Shown here in pieces: positions 47,417-55,876 of a stretch of 64,000 nucleotides of DNA. This DNA is from Lachnospiraceae bacterium (GTDB lineage Bacteria > Bacillota > Clostridia > Lachnospirales > Lachnospiraceae). Under the pieces are notes generated by a model, which saw nothing but the letters and a program-made list of their open reading frames with translations, ran no database searches and was not told the origin of the DNA. Both the position numbers and the translations under genes were made by a program. The first letter of the stretch is position 1. Each line of letters begins with the position of its first letter. The stretch spans positions 62,001-126,000 of the forward strand of contig JAFTPP010000013.1 of NCBI GenBank assembly GCA_017463255.1. The letters run 5' to 3'.

Positions 47417-48047
47417 AGTGCAAAACCTTTCGCTTAAGATTAAGAATACAGAAATTCTAAAAGAAATTAACCTTGAATTTATAGAAGGGAATATATATGG
47501 TTTGATTGGCAGAAATGGAAGCGGTAAAACAATGCTGATGAAATGTATATGTGGTTTTGTTAATCCAACAGATGGAAGTATAGAAGCCGATGGTAAAACA
47601 ATTGGAAAGGATATAGATTATTTGGAAGATGCCGGTGTAATCATAGAGAATCCAGGTTTTATTCCATATTATAGCGGAATTAAGAATTTATGTCTCCTTG
47701 CTGGCATTCGAAATCGTGTTAACAAGGAAGAAATATGTCAGGCTATGGAATATGTTGGTCTGGATTCAAAATCGAAAACGCCCGTAAGAAAGTATAGTCT
47801 TGGAATGCGGCAACGATTAGGCATTGCACAAGCTATAATGGAGAATCCTAGGATTTTGGTGTTAGATGAACCCATGAATGGACTTGATAAAGAAGGGGTT
47901 GAAGATGTGAGAAAGTTGCTTTTAGAACAAAAGAAGCAAGGAAAACTTATCATTATTGCAAGCCATAATACGGAAGATATTGAAATTTTATGTGATGACG
48001 TATTTGAAATGGAAAAAGGTGCGATTGTATCGCATTTTACCCCTTGA
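47409..48047 (+). CDS. ABC transporter ATPase (212 aa)
   Basis: This short ATPase has Walker A GRNGSGKTM, the signature region KYSLGMRQRLGIAQ, Walker B ILVLDEPMNGLDKE and H-loop IIASHNTEDIE. The size (about 210) and SLGMRQRL signature fit bacitracin or lantibiotic-type exporters and immunity systems. It ends the operon; its stop codon overlaps the -35 box of the ileS T-box transcript. Confidence 0.85.
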   Translation: MIKVQNLSLKIKNTEILKEINLEFIEGNIYGLIGRNGSGKTMLMKCICGFVNPTDGSIEADGKTIGKDIDYLEDAGVIIENPGFIPYYSGIKNLCLLAGIRNRVNKEEICQAMEYVGLDSKSKTPVRKYSLGMRQRLGIAQAIMENPRILVLDEPMNGLDKEGVEDVRKLLLEQKKQGKLIIIASHNTEDIEILCDDVFEMEKGAIVSHFTP

Positions 48048-48071
48048 CAAAGAAGTAAAATCGTTTATAAT
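48044..48071 (+). promoter_or_regulatory. Promoter of the T-box-ileS transcript
   Basis: TTGACA, 16 bases, TATAAT. Confidence 0.8.
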
Positions 48072-48077
48072 TCACAG

Positions 48078-48372
48078 TAACTGAAAATTTACCTAAAAGG
48101 CGTTGACGAAGACAGTAGGCAGATATTTGAAAGCCACAGCGAGCCGGTGATGGTGTAAGACCGGCGCAAGTAAAAGTTTGTTGAACATCACTTCCTAGCT
48201 TCGGTACTGAAAGCATTGTTAGTAAGTAACCGACGGATTCCTCCGTTATGGGAGCCCATATGAACCGATAACCGATGATTTGTACATAAGACATAGGGTT
48301 CGGGAGTATGATGTAACAGGTGGTTAAGCGAGATATAGACCTCGTCCTATTACAGGATGAGGTCTTTTTATT
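48078..48372 (+). ncRNA. T-box leader of ileS (isoleucine specific)
   Basis: This leader of about 300 bases holds a long stem I with the distal AGCGAGCCGG region. A candidate Ile specifier ATC lies at 48187-48189 in a GAACATCA context, and a T-box-like AGGTGGTTAAGCGAG is near 48318. It ends in a terminator with arms AGACCTCGTCCT / AGGATGAGGTCT and a T run. Uncharged tRNA-Ile would stabilise the antiterminator and allow ileS expression. It fills the gap between the ABC operon and ileS. Confidence 0.88.
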
Positions 48373-48422
48373 TTCCATAAAATCAATAACTTTTAGGTAC
48401 ACCAACAGAAAGGAAGAACATT

Positions 48423-51400
48423 ATGTATCAGAAAGTATCCACAAATCTCAACTTTGTTGAGCGTGAAAAAGAAACCTGTCAGTTTTGGAAAGATAATGAT
48501 ATTTTCAAAAAGAGTATGGAAAACAGAAAAGAAGGCCCTACCTACACCTTCTATGACGGACCTCCAACAGCAAACGGAAAACCACATATCGGTCACGTTT
48601 TAACCCGTGTTATCAAAGATATGATTCCAAGATACAGAACCATGAAAGGATATATGGTTCCTAGAAAAGCCGGATGGGATACCCATGGCCTTCCTGTTGA
48701 GCTTGAAGTTGAAAAGCTTTTAGGTCTTGACGGAAAAGAACAAATTGAAGAATACGGTCTTGACCCATTTATCACAAAATGTAAAGAGAGCGTATGGAAA
48801 TATAAAGGAATGTGGGAAGATTTCTCAGGAACAGTAGGTTTCTGGGCTGATATGGATGACCCATATGTAACATACCATGATGATTTCATCGAATCAGAAT
48901 GGTGGGCATTAAAAGAAATCTGGAATAAGGGCTTATTATACAAAGGATTCAAAATCGTTCCTTACTGCCCACGTTGCGGTACTCCTCTTTCAAGCCACGA
49001 AGTAGCCCAGGGCTATAAGTCAGTAAAAGAACGTTCCGCAGTAGTTCGTTTTAAGGTAGTAGGCGAAGATGCTTATTTCCTTGCATGGACAACGACACCT
49101 TGGACACTTCCGAGTAACGTTGCTCTTTGTATGAACCCAACTGAGACTTACTGCAAAGTAAAAGCGGCAGACGGATATGTATATTACATGGCAGAAGCTT
49201 TACTTGATAAGGTTTTAGGAGGACTTGCAACAGAAGGTACACCTGCTTATGAAGTATTAGAAACTTATGTTGGTAAAGACCTTGAATACAAAGAATACGA
49301 ACCATTATTTAAGTGTGCAGCAGATGTTGCAGCTAAACAGCATAAAAAAGGACATTACGTTACATGTGATAACTATGTAACCATGTCAGATGGTACAGGT
49401 ATCGTTCATATTGCACCTGCATTCGGTGAAGACGATGCTAAGGTAGGACGTAACTATGACCTTCCGTTTGTACAGTTTGTAAACGGAAAAGGTGAGATGA
49501 CAGAAGAAACTCCTTATGCCGGCAAATTTGTTAAGGATGCAGATAAAGACGTATTAGTAGATTTGGATAAAGAAGGCAAATTATTTGATGCGCCTAAGTT
49601 TGAACATGATTATCCATTCTGCTGGAGATGTGATACTCCACTTATTTACTATGCCCGTGAATCTTGGTTTATCAAGATGACAGCAGTAAAAGAAGACTTA
49701 ATCCGCAATAACAACACAATTAACTGGATTCCTGAATCAATCGGTAAGGGAAGATTTGGTGACTGGCTTGAAAATATTCAGGACTGGGGTATTTCACGTA
49801 ACCGTTACTGGGGAACACCATTAAACGTTTGGGAATGTGCTGATTGTGGTCATATGGAATCCATCGGTTCCAGAGAAGAACTTGAAAAAATGAGTGGTAA
49901 TCCGGAAGCAAAAACAGTTGAGCTTCACAGACCATATATTGATGCCATTACCTGTCCATGTCCAAAATGCGGCAAGACAATGAAGCGTGTACCGGAAGTT
50001 ATTGACTGCTGGTTTGACTCAGGAGCAATGCCTTTTGCACAGCATCATTATCCATTTGAAAATAAAGACTTATTTGAACAGCAGTTCCCTGCACAGTTCA
50101 TCTCAGAAGCAGTTGACCAGACAAGAGGATGGTTCTACTCATTACTTGCTGAATCAACATTGTTATTTAACAAAGCTCCGTATGAGAACGTTATCGTATT
50201 AGGTCACGTTCAGGACGAAAACGGACAGAAGATGAGTAAGTCAAAAGGAAATGCAGTTGATCCGTTTGATGCGTTAGAGACTTACGGTGCGGATGCAATC
50301 CGTTGGTACTTCTACATCAATTCGGCTCCATGGTTACCAAACCGTTTCCATGGTAAAGCAGTTCAGGAAGGACAGCGTAAGTTTATGGGTACTCTTTGGA
50401 ATACCTACGCATTCTTCGTACTCTATGCAAACATTGATAATTTCGATGCTACAAAATACAGCCTCGAATACGATAAGCTTCCTGTTATGGATAAATGGTT
50501 ATTGTCAAAATTACAGACATTAATCATGGAAGTTGACAAAGACCTTGAAAATTACAAGATTCCTGAAGCAGCAAGAGCATTACAGGAATATGTAGATGAA
50601 ATGAGTAACTGGTATGTAAGACGTGGTCGTGAACGTTTCTGGGCAAAAGGAATGGAACAGGATAAGATTAACGCTTACATGACTCTTTACACAGCACTTG
50701 TAACTGTAGCAAAAGTGGCAGCACCAATGATTCCGTTTATGGTAGAAGACATCTACAGAAATCTTGTATGCAGTATTGACGATTCTGCTCCGGAAAGTGT
50801 TCATTTATGTGACTTCCCTGTTGCAAATGAAGCATGGGTAGATAAAGCATTGGAAGAAAATATGGAAGAAGTTCTCGATGTGGTTGTACTGGGACGTGCA
50901 TGTAGAAATACTGCAAATATCAAGAACCGTCAGCCGATCGGCAAGATGTTCGTAAAATCTGAAAAAGCATTAGATTCTTTCTTTGTTGATATTATTGAAG
51001 ATGAACTTAATGTAAAAGAAGTTGTATTTACTGATGATGTAAGAGACTTTACTTCTTATAACTTCAAGCCACAGCTTCGTACCGTAGGACCAAAATACGG
51101 TAAGCAGTTGGGCGGAATCCAGAAGACACTTGCTACATTAGATGGCAATTCAGCTATGGATGAGTTAAAGACAAACGGCGCAATTAAGTTTATGGTTGGT
51201 GACGTAGAAGTAGCACTTGCCGAAGAAGATTTGTTAATCGAAATGACACAGAAGGAAGGCTATATGTCTGAGGCATATGGCAATACAACTGTTGTTCTTG
51301 ATACAAACCTTACTGAGGAATTAATCGAAGAAGGTTATGTATATGAAGTAATCAGCAAGGTTCAGACCATGCGTAAGGATTCAGACTTCGAAGTTATGGA

Positions 51401-51578
51401 TCACATCAACGTATACCTGACAGGAAGCGATAAGCTTGCTGAAGTGGTTCGCAAAAATGAAAAAGCAATCTCTGAAAAAGTACTTGCAAATGCAATTATC
51501 ACAGATAAGATGCAGGGAATCAGCAAAGACTGGAATATCAACGGAATTGATGTTACAGTTGGTGTTGAGAAAGTATAA
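48423..51578 (+). CDS. ileS: Isoleucyl-tRNA synthetase, long (IleS2-like) type
   Basis: This enzyme charges tRNA-Ile. The 1051-residue class I synthetase has the HIGH-type motif KPHIGHVLTR near residue 55 and the KMSKS loop (QKMSKSKGN) near residue 602. An editing domain lies in between (AWTTTPWTLPSNVAL and HIAPAFGEDD blocks). Zinc-type cysteine pairs occur at CPRCG and CPKCG. The form resembles the eukaryote-like IleS2, which is known to tolerate mupirocin in other species; this is inference. AAAGGAAG is upstream. A T-box leader controls the gene. Confidence 0.96.
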   Translation: MYQKVSTNLNFVEREKETCQFWKDNDIFKKSMENRKEGPTYTFYDGPPTANGKPHIGHVLTRVIKDMIPRYRTMKGYMVPRKAGWDTHGLPVELEVEKLLGLDGKEQIEEYGLDPFITKCKESVWKYKGMWEDFSGTVGFWADMDDPYVTYHDDFIESEWWALKEIWNKGLLYKGFKIVPYCPRCGTPLSSHEVAQGYKSVKERSAVVRFKVVGEDAYFLAWTTTPWTLPSNVALCMNPTETYCKVKAADGYVYYMAEALLDKVLGGLATEGTPAYEVLETYVGKDLEYKEYEPLFKCAADVAAKQHKKGHYVTCDNYVTMSDGTGIVHIAPAFGEDDAKVGRNYDLPFVQFVNGKGEMTEETPYAGKFVKDADKDVLVDLDKEGKLFDAPKFEHDYPFCWRCDTPLIYYARESWFIKMTAVKEDLIRNNNTINWIPESIGKGRFGDWLENIQDWGISRNRYWGTPLNVWECADCGHMESIGSREELEKMSGNPEAKTVELHRPYIDAITCPCPKCGKTMKRVPEVIDCWFDSGAMPFAQHHYPFENKDLFEQQFPAQFISEAVDQTRGWFYSLLAESTLLFNKAPYENVIVLGHVQDENGQKMSKSKGNAVDPFDALETYGADAIRWYFYINSAPWLPNRFHGKAVQEGQRKFMGTLWNTYAFFVLYANIDNFDATKYSLEYDKLPVMDKWLLSKLQTLIMEVDKDLENYKIPEAARALQEYVDEMSNWYVRRGRERFWAKGMEQDKINAYMTLYTALVTVAKVAAPMIPFMVEDIYRNLVCSIDDSAPESVHLCDFPVANEAWVDKALEENMEEVLDVVVLGRACRNTANIKNRQPIGKMFVKSEKALDSFFVDIIEDELNVKEVVFTDDVRDFTSYNFKPQLRTVGPKYGKQLGGIQKTLATLDGNSAMDELKTNGAIKFMVGDVEVALAEEDLLIEMTQKEGYMSEAYGNTTVVLDTNLTEELIEEGYVYEVISKVQTMRKDSDFEVMDHINVYLTGSDKLAEVVRKNEKAISEKVLANAIITDKMQGISKDWNINGIDVTVGVEKV

Positions 51579-51597
51579 GTTAATACTTGTTATGACG

Positions 51598-51634
51598 AAA
51601 CGGGAAACCATGTTATGTGGTTTCCCGTTTTTGA
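51598..51634. terminator. Terminator between ileS and the Rpn-type gene
   Basis: A perfect 13-bp hairpin (AAACGGGAAACCA / TGGTTTCCCGTTT) ends in T; usable in both directions. Confidence 0.85.
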
Positions 51635-51638
51635 ATAA

Positions 51639-52577
51639 TTACCAATATGTCTTCATATGCTTCTCAGCGTCTTCGCTGGAGACAGAGAATTTGTCCATAA
51701 CCATCTCAAGTGCTTTATCCCAAGAAGCACCTAAGCTTTTGCAAGCTTCTATTACGCCTTTTATACCTTCAAGCCTGCCTTCAAGCCTACCTTCAAGTCT
51801 GCCTTCAAGCCTACCTTCTTCTTTTCCCAGTTCGATACCAATTTCGCGTCCTTCCTCGATACCAATTTCGCGTCCTTCCTCGATACCAATTTCCTTGCCC
51901 TTTTCGATGCCAATTTCAAGAATGCTCATTCTGATAACCTCCCATTCTTCGGATTGCTTTACTTCAGTTACGATTTGGTCAAGCTCTATAATGCGATTGT
52001 CTTTAATGATAATTTCCGGATTGTCAATTCTAGTGTCTTTCATATATTGTAGCAAACTCACGAGCTCTTGGGAACCATTTTTACTACTCATATTGACAAA
52101 GATTTTTTTTGTTCCATCGTCTAACCATAAGTCATCTAATTCTTCACATTTTTCTGTGAAGGTGTATTTGGTCATGTTTCTTTTGAAAATATCATCTTGG
52201 GTAATAAAAATAATGATGGTTGAAGGGAGATTTTTATACTTTGTTTTTGAACCGGATTTTAAGATAGGAGAATCGATAAGTCCCTGATAGTATCTTGAAC
52301 GTTTTGGTAAATAGTCATTTTGGCTGTGGTTTTCCATTTCCATGTTAAATTGGCGTTCATCAGCATCGGTTGCCCAAGCATCTAAGCGTATGGCTCGTTT
52401 TCCTGATTTGTTGAGAATAACTTGCTCTACCTTTACATCCTTTAATTGTAAATCAGGCTCTTCCAAAATAATACTGAGAATATTTTGGTATGCTTTGGGA
52501 TTTTTCACAACGGATAAGAAGAGTGCAAAATCACTAAGGTTGATACTAATGTCTTCCAGAATTTTTTCATTTGTCAT
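51639..52577 (-). CDS. Rpn-family recombination-promoting nuclease/putative transposase
   Basis: This 312-residue PD-(D/E)XK-type nuclease family protein has the core KRAIRLDAWATDADERQFNMEME with the Asp and ExE residues. The C-terminus carries a run of Gly/Glu-rich units (EIGIEEGR repeats, then LEGR repeats) and a short helical end. Rpn proteins cut DNA and promote RecA-independent recombination in E. coli, and they vary in repeat number. The start at MTNEKI has AAAGGAAA upstream; a frame extending to 52706 lacks support. The gene stands alone between terminators and a plus-strand gene. Confidence 0.85.
   Translation of the reverse strand: MTNEKILEDISINLSDFALFLSVVKNPKAYQNILSIILEEPDLQLKDVKVEQVILNKSGKRAIRLDAWATDADERQFNMEMENHSQNDYLPKRSRYYQGLIDSPILKSGSKTKYKNLPSTIIIFITQDDIFKRNMTKYTFTEKCEELDDLWLDDGTKKIFVNMSSKNGSQELVSLLQYMKDTRIDNPEIIIKDNRIIELDQIVTEVKQSEEWEVIRMSILEIGIEKGKEIGIEEGREIGIEEGREIGIELGKEEGRLEGRLEGRLEGRLEGIKGVIEACKSLGASWDKALEMVMDKFSVSSEDAEKHMKTYW
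51770..51930 (-). repeat. In-gene tandem repeats of the Rpn-type nuclease
   Basis: Two blocks are present. One has about four 12-base units coding LEGR. The other has about three 24-base units coding EIGIEEGR. Near-identical copies at the DNA level suggest recent slippage. Confidence 0.8.
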
Positions 52578-52723
52578 AAGATAGTTTCCTTTCGTAGATA
52601 AGAATAATAGATTTGAAAAAAGAATTTTCAGAATAAAACAATCATAATGGGTAGAGCGTAGAATTGTCAAGCGGTCTGTGGTATGATAGATAGAGTTAAA
52701 AATCACCCCTATCGGAGGTTATT

Positions 52724-53293
52724 ATGAAGCAAAAGAGAAAAATATCGGAAATCATTTTTATTATTATTATATCGGTGACAATGCTATTGCAGTTTGCAGC
52801 ATTCTACTATCCGCCGGCGTCTTTGATTTCACCCAGCGAAGATATCTTCGGATTCTTTCATGAATCGGTACATGAGATGTCAAATGATGATATTACAGAC
52901 ATCATCATGGAAGTAATAGATGAAGTGGGTGTGAAGGAAGTCATGGTGCCCACAGTTTTGATGGGATTATTATTGTTACTTAAAATCCAGGCGGTTCTGT
53001 TTGTTTTATTAATGCTGTGGAAATACATAAGAAGAGCCAAAGTGCAAAAGTGGGGGGCTCACGGCATGGTAGCTTCATTTTCTTTTTTGGCAGTATCCGG
53101 TTTGCTAATGATGATTCCCTATCAGCTTACCTCCTGTATTGGAGACGGCGGCTTGGAATTATTAGGGTTTGGTGAAAGATTCCGTCCCACGGTGATGCCA
53201 TATATAACAGCAGGCCTTGCAGGAGTACAGATTATCGTAATCCTTATTTATATGATTTGTCAGGTGAAAAAAAGAAAATCTGAAACAATGTAA
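52724..53293 (+). CDS. Membrane protein of unknown function (189 aa)
   Basis: The protein has four hydrophobic helices: one near the N-terminus (FIIIISVTMLLQFAAFYY), then an outside loop of about 45 acidic residues, two central helices and a last one before a Lys-rich tail. No family is recognised. ATCGGAGG lies ahead of the ATG. It precedes a sugar-type binding lipoprotein, but no functional link is clear. Confidence 0.65.
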   Translation: MKQKRKISEIIFIIIISVTMLLQFAAFYYPPASLISPSEDIFGFFHESVHEMSNDDITDIIMEVIDEVGVKEVMVPTVLMGLLLLLKIQAVLFVLLMLWKYIRRAKVQKWGAHGMVASFSFLAVSGLLMMIPYQLTSCIGDGGLELLGFGERFRPTVMPYITAGLAGVQIIVILIYMICQVKKRKSETM

Positions 53294-53388
53294 GAAAGTT
53301 GTAAGAACTTGTAATATTTCTTTAATGGAATCAGAGGATTTCCCTTTTTATAATGAATTATATCAATTGATGTTAAAGGGGGAAAACC

Positions 53389-54699
53389 ATGAATCGAATC
53401 AAAATATTTGTTTCTGCGATGTGTTTATTTTTGCTATTCCTTACTGCTTGTGGAAGCAGTAAAGGAGAGAGTCAGGAAAATCAATCTGTTAAAATCTCGG
53501 AATCAGGGAAAAAAGTCATTACATTATCCATGGGAGTGTTGGACATGCAATTAGAAAAGGCAGTGGAGGCCTTTAACCGGACCAATGCAAAGTATGAAGT
53601 GGAAATTATCACTTTAGAAGAAAATAGTACCATGGAAGAATATATTGAGAGAGAAAATGTGGCACTTACCACTTCATCAGGACCTGATTTGTTTTGCAAA
53701 ACGGGGTTTATGGATTTTACCAATTTTATTGATAAAGGAATCATGGAAAACCTGACGCCTTATATTGAAAGAGATCTTAAGGCGGAAGATTATGTGGAGA
53801 GTGCGCTGTATGCTTATGCTGTGGATGAAAACATTTATGCAATTCCCATGAACTTTTGTTTAAATCTTATGGTAACGGATGAAAGCCTGCTTGGTAACCC
53901 GGTAAGCACAGACGGATGGACTTATAAAGACATAATATCTGCTATGGAAAATAACCCACAGATTGAATATGTAACAGGAAACGATGAAAATTCAGAAATC
54001 CTACGCATTTTAGTTGGTTTGGGTGGTATTTCCTATACGGATTTTGAAGCAATCAAAGAATGTATTTTATTTGCGGACAAATATCAGGGAAGCTTACCGG
54101 ATGAAGAGGATATTGTTCTTGGGAAAAATGTGTTGGTGTCCGAGGTACAGATTGGAAATGCACTTGCTTGGGCGGATATTAGGATGTATTACGGTGATAA
54201 TGTTGTCCCCATTGGTTATCCAAGGCAAAGCGGAAGTGGTATCAGGCACGGAAGCCAAGGTATCAGCATGAATGCAAATTCTGATAATAAAGAGGGAGCA
54301 TGGGAATTTATTAAGTTTTTGCTAAGTGAGGAGTACCAAAACCGGTTAGAAACATGGTTTTCACCTTTAAAGTCAGTGTTTGAAAGACAGTTAACAACCT
54401 ATCTTACCCCATCAAGCTTTGAGGTATATATTGAGGAAATTGGGGAAACAGTGACGGGCAGCAATTCGTATTACCTGCCAAATTCCGGAGAATACATTGA
54501 CTGCATGACAGGAGAGCAGATTGATGAGTTGCGTCAAATGGTGGAAGTGAGTGATAGTTTTGTCTTTGATATGAATTTTGAGGCTTGGCTCATTATTTCT
54601 GAGGAAGCAGAAGCTTATTTTAACGGACAGCGTGATATTGACGGAACCATGAATAATATAGAGAACAGAATTAATTTATATATGAGTGAAAAAGAGTAG
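53389..54699 (+). CDS. Extracellular solute-binding lipoprotein, family 1 (sugar type)
   Basis: This lipid-anchored receptor has 436 residues and a lipobox LTAC at about residue 21. The fold is that of family 1 binding proteins (an ITLSMGVLDMQLEKAVEAFNRTNAKYEVEI start, GPDLFCKT, and GISMNANSDNKEGAWEFIKFLLSEEYQ near the end). No permease or ATPase gene adjoins it, so it is an orphan receptor and may work with a shared transporter or sense substrate. GGGGGA precedes the start. Confidence 0.85.
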   Translation: MNRIKIFVSAMCLFLLFLTACGSSKGESQENQSVKISESGKKVITLSMGVLDMQLEKAVEAFNRTNAKYEVEIITLEENSTMEEYIERENVALTTSSGPDLFCKTGFMDFTNFIDKGIMENLTPYIERDLKAEDYVESALYAYAVDENIYAIPMNFCLNLMVTDESLLGNPVSTDGWTYKDIISAMENNPQIEYVTGNDENSEILRILVGLGGISYTDFEAIKECILFADKYQGSLPDEEDIVLGKNVLVSEVQIGNALAWADIRMYYGDNVVPIGYPRQSGSGIRHGSQGISMNANSDNKEGAWEFIKFLLSEEYQNRLETWFSPLKSVFERQLTTYLTPSSFEVYIEEIGETVTGSNSYYLPNSGEYIDCMTGEQIDELRQMVEVSDSFVFDMNFEAWLIISEEAEAYFNGQRDIDGTMNNIENRINLYMSEKE

Positions 54700-54715
54700 A
54701 TTGACAAAAAACACT

Positions 54716-54767
54716 TTGCTCAAGCATAATTTAGTAGACTGTAAGTAACTAAATTGTACTTGAGCAA
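54716..54767. promoter_or_regulatory. Long near-perfect hairpin/palindrome over a promoter-like site
   Basis: Arms TTGCTCAAG / CTTGAGCAA and, inside, AATTTAGT / ACTAAATT give a stem of about 19 pairs with a 12-nt loop. TTGACA (54701) and CATAAT (54725) lie 18 bases apart across the left arm. It may end the binding-protein transcript or be an operator for dus. Confidence 0.5.
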
Positions 54768-54813
54768 TTTGCATTAGTGCATATCCCTTAATTTTTGCAG
54801 CGAAAGGAACACC

Positions 54814-55815
54814 ATGAATATATACTTAGCACCCTTAGAAGGTCTTACAGACCCAATTTTCCGTAATGCCGTCCAAAAATACTTTGGCGGTATTGATAAG
54901 TATTACACACCTTTTATTGTTACTCAGGAAAGCGGTAAATACAGACCGAGGGATAAGAAAGGTGTAGCACCTGAAAAAAACGAAGGGATTCCCTTGGTGC
55001 CCCAGATTCTTACCAAATATGCGGACCAGTTCAATAGAACGGCAACCGATATGGCAAGGTTGGGTTATAGCGAGGTAAATTTGAATCTTGGATGCCCGTC
55101 GGGAACGGTGGCAAGTAAGGGAAGGGGAAGCGGATTTTTATTACATTTAGAGGAATTAAACCGTTTCTTAGAAGAGATTTTTAATTATGCAGAGCAAGTA
55201 GAAGTGGCATCAGATAAAGGAGGGGGAACCGGTCATCTTGAGATTTCCGTAAAGACAAGAATTGGCGTGTATTCACCCGATGAATTCCCGGAAATTCTTG
55301 AAATCTATAATCAATATCCGATAAAAGAGTTAACCATTCATCCCAGAGTACGTAAAGAATTTTATAATGGGACGCCTCATAAAGATGTCTTTTTTGAGGC
55401 ACTTAAAAATAGTAAAAATCCTGTGGTGTATAACGGGGATTTGAATACGCCCACACAGATTAGTGCTTTTACAAAAGAGGTAGAAGAAATTGCGCCCATT
55501 TGGACAGATTCCGTTATGCTTGGCCGCGGTATGATTCGAAATCCCGCCTTGGCCCGTATGACGAAGGACTCAGAGTACCGTCTGACAAAAGAGATACTAC
55601 GGGAATTCCATGAGGAAGTATATACGAAACAGCGTCAAGAATTGTCGGGAGATACCTATGTGCTTCAGCATATGAAAGAGCATTGGTTTTATATGATTCA
55701 GTTGTTTGAAGATTTGGACAAGCAGGCAAAACAGATTCGTAAGTGCAAGAATTGTTATGAATACGAGAGTATTTTAAACGGACTTTTTTCCGAGGGAAGT
55801 CTGAAGAATGAATAG
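54814..55815 (+). CDS. dus: tRNA-dihydrouridine synthase
   Basis: This FMN-dependent enzyme reduces uridines in the D-loop of tRNA. The 333-residue TIM-barrel protein starts LAPLEGLTDPIFRNAV. It contains VNLNLGCPSGTVASKGRGSG with the catalytic Cys, KTRIGV, LTIHPRVRKEFY and IWTDSVMLGRGMIRNPAL. GAAAGGAA is upstream. Which Dus subgroup it belongs to cannot be decided from motifs alone. Confidence 0.93.
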   Translation: MNIYLAPLEGLTDPIFRNAVQKYFGGIDKYYTPFIVTQESGKYRPRDKKGVAPEKNEGIPLVPQILTKYADQFNRTATDMARLGYSEVNLNLGCPSGTVASKGRGSGFLLHLEELNRFLEEIFNYAEQVEVASDKGGGTGHLEISVKTRIGVYSPDEFPEILEIYNQYPIKELTIHPRVRKEFYNGTPHKDVFFEALKNSKNPVVYNGDLNTPTQISAFTKEVEEIAPIWTDSVMLGRGMIRNPALARMTKDSEYRLTKEILREFHEEVYTKQRQELSGDTYVLQHMKEHWFYMIQLFEDLDKQAKQIRKCKNCYEYESILNGLFSEGSLKNE

Positions 55816-55876
55816 AATAGTAGAGTAAGAGCTGAATAATAAGAAGCTTGAAAACATAATCGTATGGGGGATTTTT

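Noticed and set aside
51770-51930. Possible CRISPR array
   Set aside because: Repeats are contiguous 12- and 24-base coding units without spacers, and no cas gene is present.
51436-52287. Long plus-strand frame of 283 codons across the Rpn-type gene
   Set aside because: It starts inside ileS, crosses a strong terminator and reads Ser/Pro-rich repeats that are the antisense of the nuclease's coding repeats.
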